NCBI GenBank assembly: GCA_964035545.1
Contig: OZ037769.1
Location: 12,888,633-12,952,632, forward strand
DNA: 64,000 nucleotides
Direction: 5' to 3'
DNA from: Bugula neritina
Lineage: Eukaryota > Bryozoa > Gymnolaemata > Cheilostomatida > Bugulidae
In this document: positions 62,138-64,000 of the stretch, in pieces
Layout of the letters: the number at the start of each line of letters is the position of its first letter
How positions within the stretch are numbered: position 1 is the first letter of the stretch
Translations under genes and position numbers: made by a program
Notes under the pieces: generated by a model
What the model was told of the DNA's origin: nothing
The model's input: the letters and a program-made list of their open reading frames with translations, nothing else
Database searches by the model: none

Positions 62138-62452
62138 ATGGTTACTGTATTGTACCAATTATCTGCTCTGCTCATTCTCGGCTCTGTTGTGTTGGCTTTC
62201 CCTGTTTATCCGCTCACTCCTAGAGAAGTAGGTCCTTTTCCCAGAGAGATACCAAGCCTTCCCAGAGGAATGGCAGGTGCAAGACTATCTCTGTTGGATC
62301 AAATAAAAGCAAGATATCCAGAGCTTTTCGGTTTTGAACGTGGACAGGCAAAAAACTGGGCTTCAAGGGAAATTGTTGGAAGACAGAATTTTCAAACGCA
62401 GAATCTCAAACGATTTTATGATGACGGTACTTTCCACGGCTTTGGAAGATGA
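62138..62452 (+). CDS. Putative neuropeptide precursor with C-terminal amidated peptide
   Basis: A 104-residue secreted precursor. Residues 1-20 (MVTVLYQLSALLILGSVVLA) form a signal peptide. The only dibasic site is K91-R92; it releases FYDDGTFHGF, which is followed by G103 (amide donor), R104 and the stop codon. Processing by a prohormone convertase, a carboxypeptidase and the amidating enzyme would give a ten-residue peptide with C-terminal phenylalanine amide. The middle region has several single arginines that could be further sites. The start was chosen at the methionine after a good acceptor (TTCTTCTTTACAG, ending 62108); an in-frame upstream ATG at 62080 lies before that acceptor. The polyadenylation signal is AATAAA at 62675-62680. 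I do not recognise the peptide family. That it is a precursor is inferred from signal peptide, cleavage and amidation signals. Confidence 0.7.
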   Translation: MVTVLYQLSALLILGSVVLAFPVYPLTPREVGPFPREIPSLPRGMAGARLSLLDQIKARYPELFGFERGQAKNWASREIVGRQNFQTQNLKRFYDDGTFHGFGR

Positions 62453-63745
62453 ATGGCAAAAATGTTAGGAAAGACCTTTGAAAACTAAAGGCACAAAACC
62501 ATGCAGTACCATGGATACTTGGAAAGAATGCATGGGATGCACCATGTATTCTAGTCTTAGTAGTCCTAAGCTCATTTCATCTGTAGCTGCTATTTTTGAA
62601 CAAATTAAATGTTTGATATTAAAATATATTTAAAATATTAAAAGGTGCTTAAAAACTAATATATTTTGCAATTTAATAAACTTGTCTCCTGGATGTTCAC
62701 TGTTTGAAAGGTGTAATTACTAATAATTTAGTAATAGTTTGAATAAATAGATATTATTATAATCAAATTAGCAATGTTATTCATCACCACAATATTGTGA
62801 TTAGTAGCAAATTGCTAGTTACAAATCATGAAGCTTTATATTTCTTTAGCATCAAGGTGTGGCTACAGCTATTAGAGATGGTCAGAAATTTTGGATTTTC
62901 AGCCAGCAAACTTACCACCCCCTCCCCCTCCTTTCTCCACTAAACACAATATGCATTGCTTACACCTTAGTTGATATATGATATAAACGCATGAACAGCT
63001 CAAGACACTATAAATATCATCAACGATTTGTAATATAGATTTATTGAACATTATATTCTATAGTAGGAGAAACTGGAGATGGAAAGTTCACATAATATGT
63101 GTGTCAGGCTGATTAAAATTACAAATAATGATTTAGTTACAATATAAGATTTCATCTAAAGCAAAAAAACTTCAGCATTATTACAACAAAACATATTTTT
63201 ACAATTACAAAAACATTTATCTATAAGCATTTGTATACAAATATAATGTAAAAGATGGACATGAAAGACATAATGAAAGACATGAGTGTTGGTAAACTGA
63301 GTTCAACAGCCAACTAAACTTTCTAGACAGCTAGACTGGCATGTCAACTACAGGGTGTGTAGTACAGGAGTTATGTAATAATTTCAACAACTAATAGATA
63401 TGTTATCAATGAATTGTAAAACTGCCGTTTTAAAGAAAACATAACAGGAAAAAGGTAAAATTACTGACCAAAAAAGATTAGACGCATTTTAAAATGCAGT
63501 AAAATAAGTCAGTACTTTCACTCCTACAATAATCAACCTAGCTACTAGTGTTAATAAAGTTTGTCAGTGAATGCCAAGCTTTAGAGAAGCTTTATGATGA
63601 TTAGTTTTGTTAATAGAAACTAATAAAATCATGTGACTGAGAAGAATATGAAATACTAAACAGCTTTTCCACACATCATAAATCAACATGATTGCTTAGT
63701 AAGAGCTTTTGATTCTCCTTGTACAAGTGGAACTGTTGATATAGG
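62453..63745. other. Convergent 3' region of neuropeptide-like and IDI genes
   Basis: AT-rich 3' flanks of two convergent genes, with AATAAA at 62675-62680 on plus and 63045-63040 on minus. No other gene is seen. Confidence 0.55.
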
Positions 63746-63879
63746 TCATAGTCTGTGTATGGTGCCCCTGTCCTGCTGAGATTGAAGACTCTTCAGGTTG
63801 TTCCACCAGTTGTAGAGAAACTTGTCACAAATCAGCTTGAACCAAGGAGTGATCAGATTTCCTTCCGAACTTGCTTTGT
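63746..63879 (-). CDS. IDI1: Isopentenyl-diphosphate delta-isomerase, last exon
   Basis: The minus-strand exon begins after CCTGTTTAG and encodes ITPWFKLICDKFLYNWWNNL then a short tail ending TIHRL and TGA. ITPWFK followed by a W-W pair is the conserved C-terminus of type I isopentenyl-diphosphate isomerase. That enzyme interconverts IPP and DMAPP in the mevalonate pathway, in peroxisome or cytosol. The vertebrate form also ends in H-x-x-R-x, a peroxisomal-type C-terminal signal, and the HRL end here is similar. The exon starts in phase 1 (two bases complete a codon), so the remaining exons lie to the right of the window. The polyadenylation signal is probably 63045-63040. Confidence 0.85.
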
Positions 63880-64000
63880 CTAAACAGGAAACACTTGATA
63901 TTAAATGCAATAATTACAATTTGAAAAACTTAAAATATCGTTTTTATTTCTCCCCTTCTCCAATAATATTATGGGACAGAATATTTTTTGGGATTTGCGA

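Overview
This is a nuclear window from an invertebrate animal. Genes are split by many short GT-AG introns, the DNA is AT-rich, and simple repeats, tRNA-derived SINEs and small inverted-repeat elements are abundant. The gene set (a tandem pair of nicotinic receptor subunits, an UBAP2L/lingerer protein, Rogdi, and a short amidated-peptide precursor) fits a lophotrochozoan such as a mollusc, annelid or bryozoan. That placement is an inference; the sequence alone does not fix the phylum. All gene models were built by joining exons by eye. For every gene complete within the window the exon phases close exactly.

Layout, left to right. (1) 1-1137 holds a decayed Tc1/mariner-type transposon. (2) 1206-5823 (+) is the 3' part (ten exons) of an SLC37-family sugar-phosphate transporter. 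(3) 6772-12350 (-) is a complete type II regulatory subunit of cAMP-dependent protein kinase (10 coding exons, 362 aa), convergent with the transporter. (4) 15726-21936 (-) is a non-alpha, beta-like nicotinic acetylcholine receptor subunit (5 exons, 492 aa). (5) 23818-28731 (-) is an alpha7-like subunit (9 exons, 515 aa) in the same orientation. (6) 28732-37257 is about 8.5 kb without a convincing gene. (7) 37258-47371 (-) is an UBAP2L/lingerer orthologue (18 coding exons, 1057 aa) with a likely 5' non-coding exon near 49.84-49.95 kb. (8) 51119-57188 (+) is Rogdi (9 exons, 295 aa). (9) 62138-62452 (+) is a probable neuropeptide precursor. (10) 63746-63879 (-) is the last exon of isopentenyl-diphosphate isomerase.

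The genes do not form one pathway. There is a neuronal flavour: two ligand-gated channel subunits, Rogdi, a putative neuropeptide and a PKA regulatory subunit. I treat this as chance neighbourhood except for the receptor pair, which probably arose by tandem duplication followed by strong divergence.

The most unusual signals are non-coding. One is an 11-bp-register array of about 20 exact PuGGTCA nuclear-receptor half-sites, effectively a run of DR5 elements, upstream of the PKA gene. A second, unrelated 20-bp array carries about 11 AGGTCA sites with an AT-rich ROR-type 5' extension inside an UBAP2L intron. Others are a 43-bp tandem duplication that copies an exon end together with its splice donor, two families of small inverted-repeat elements, and a G-rich telomere-like core flanked by inverted repeats.
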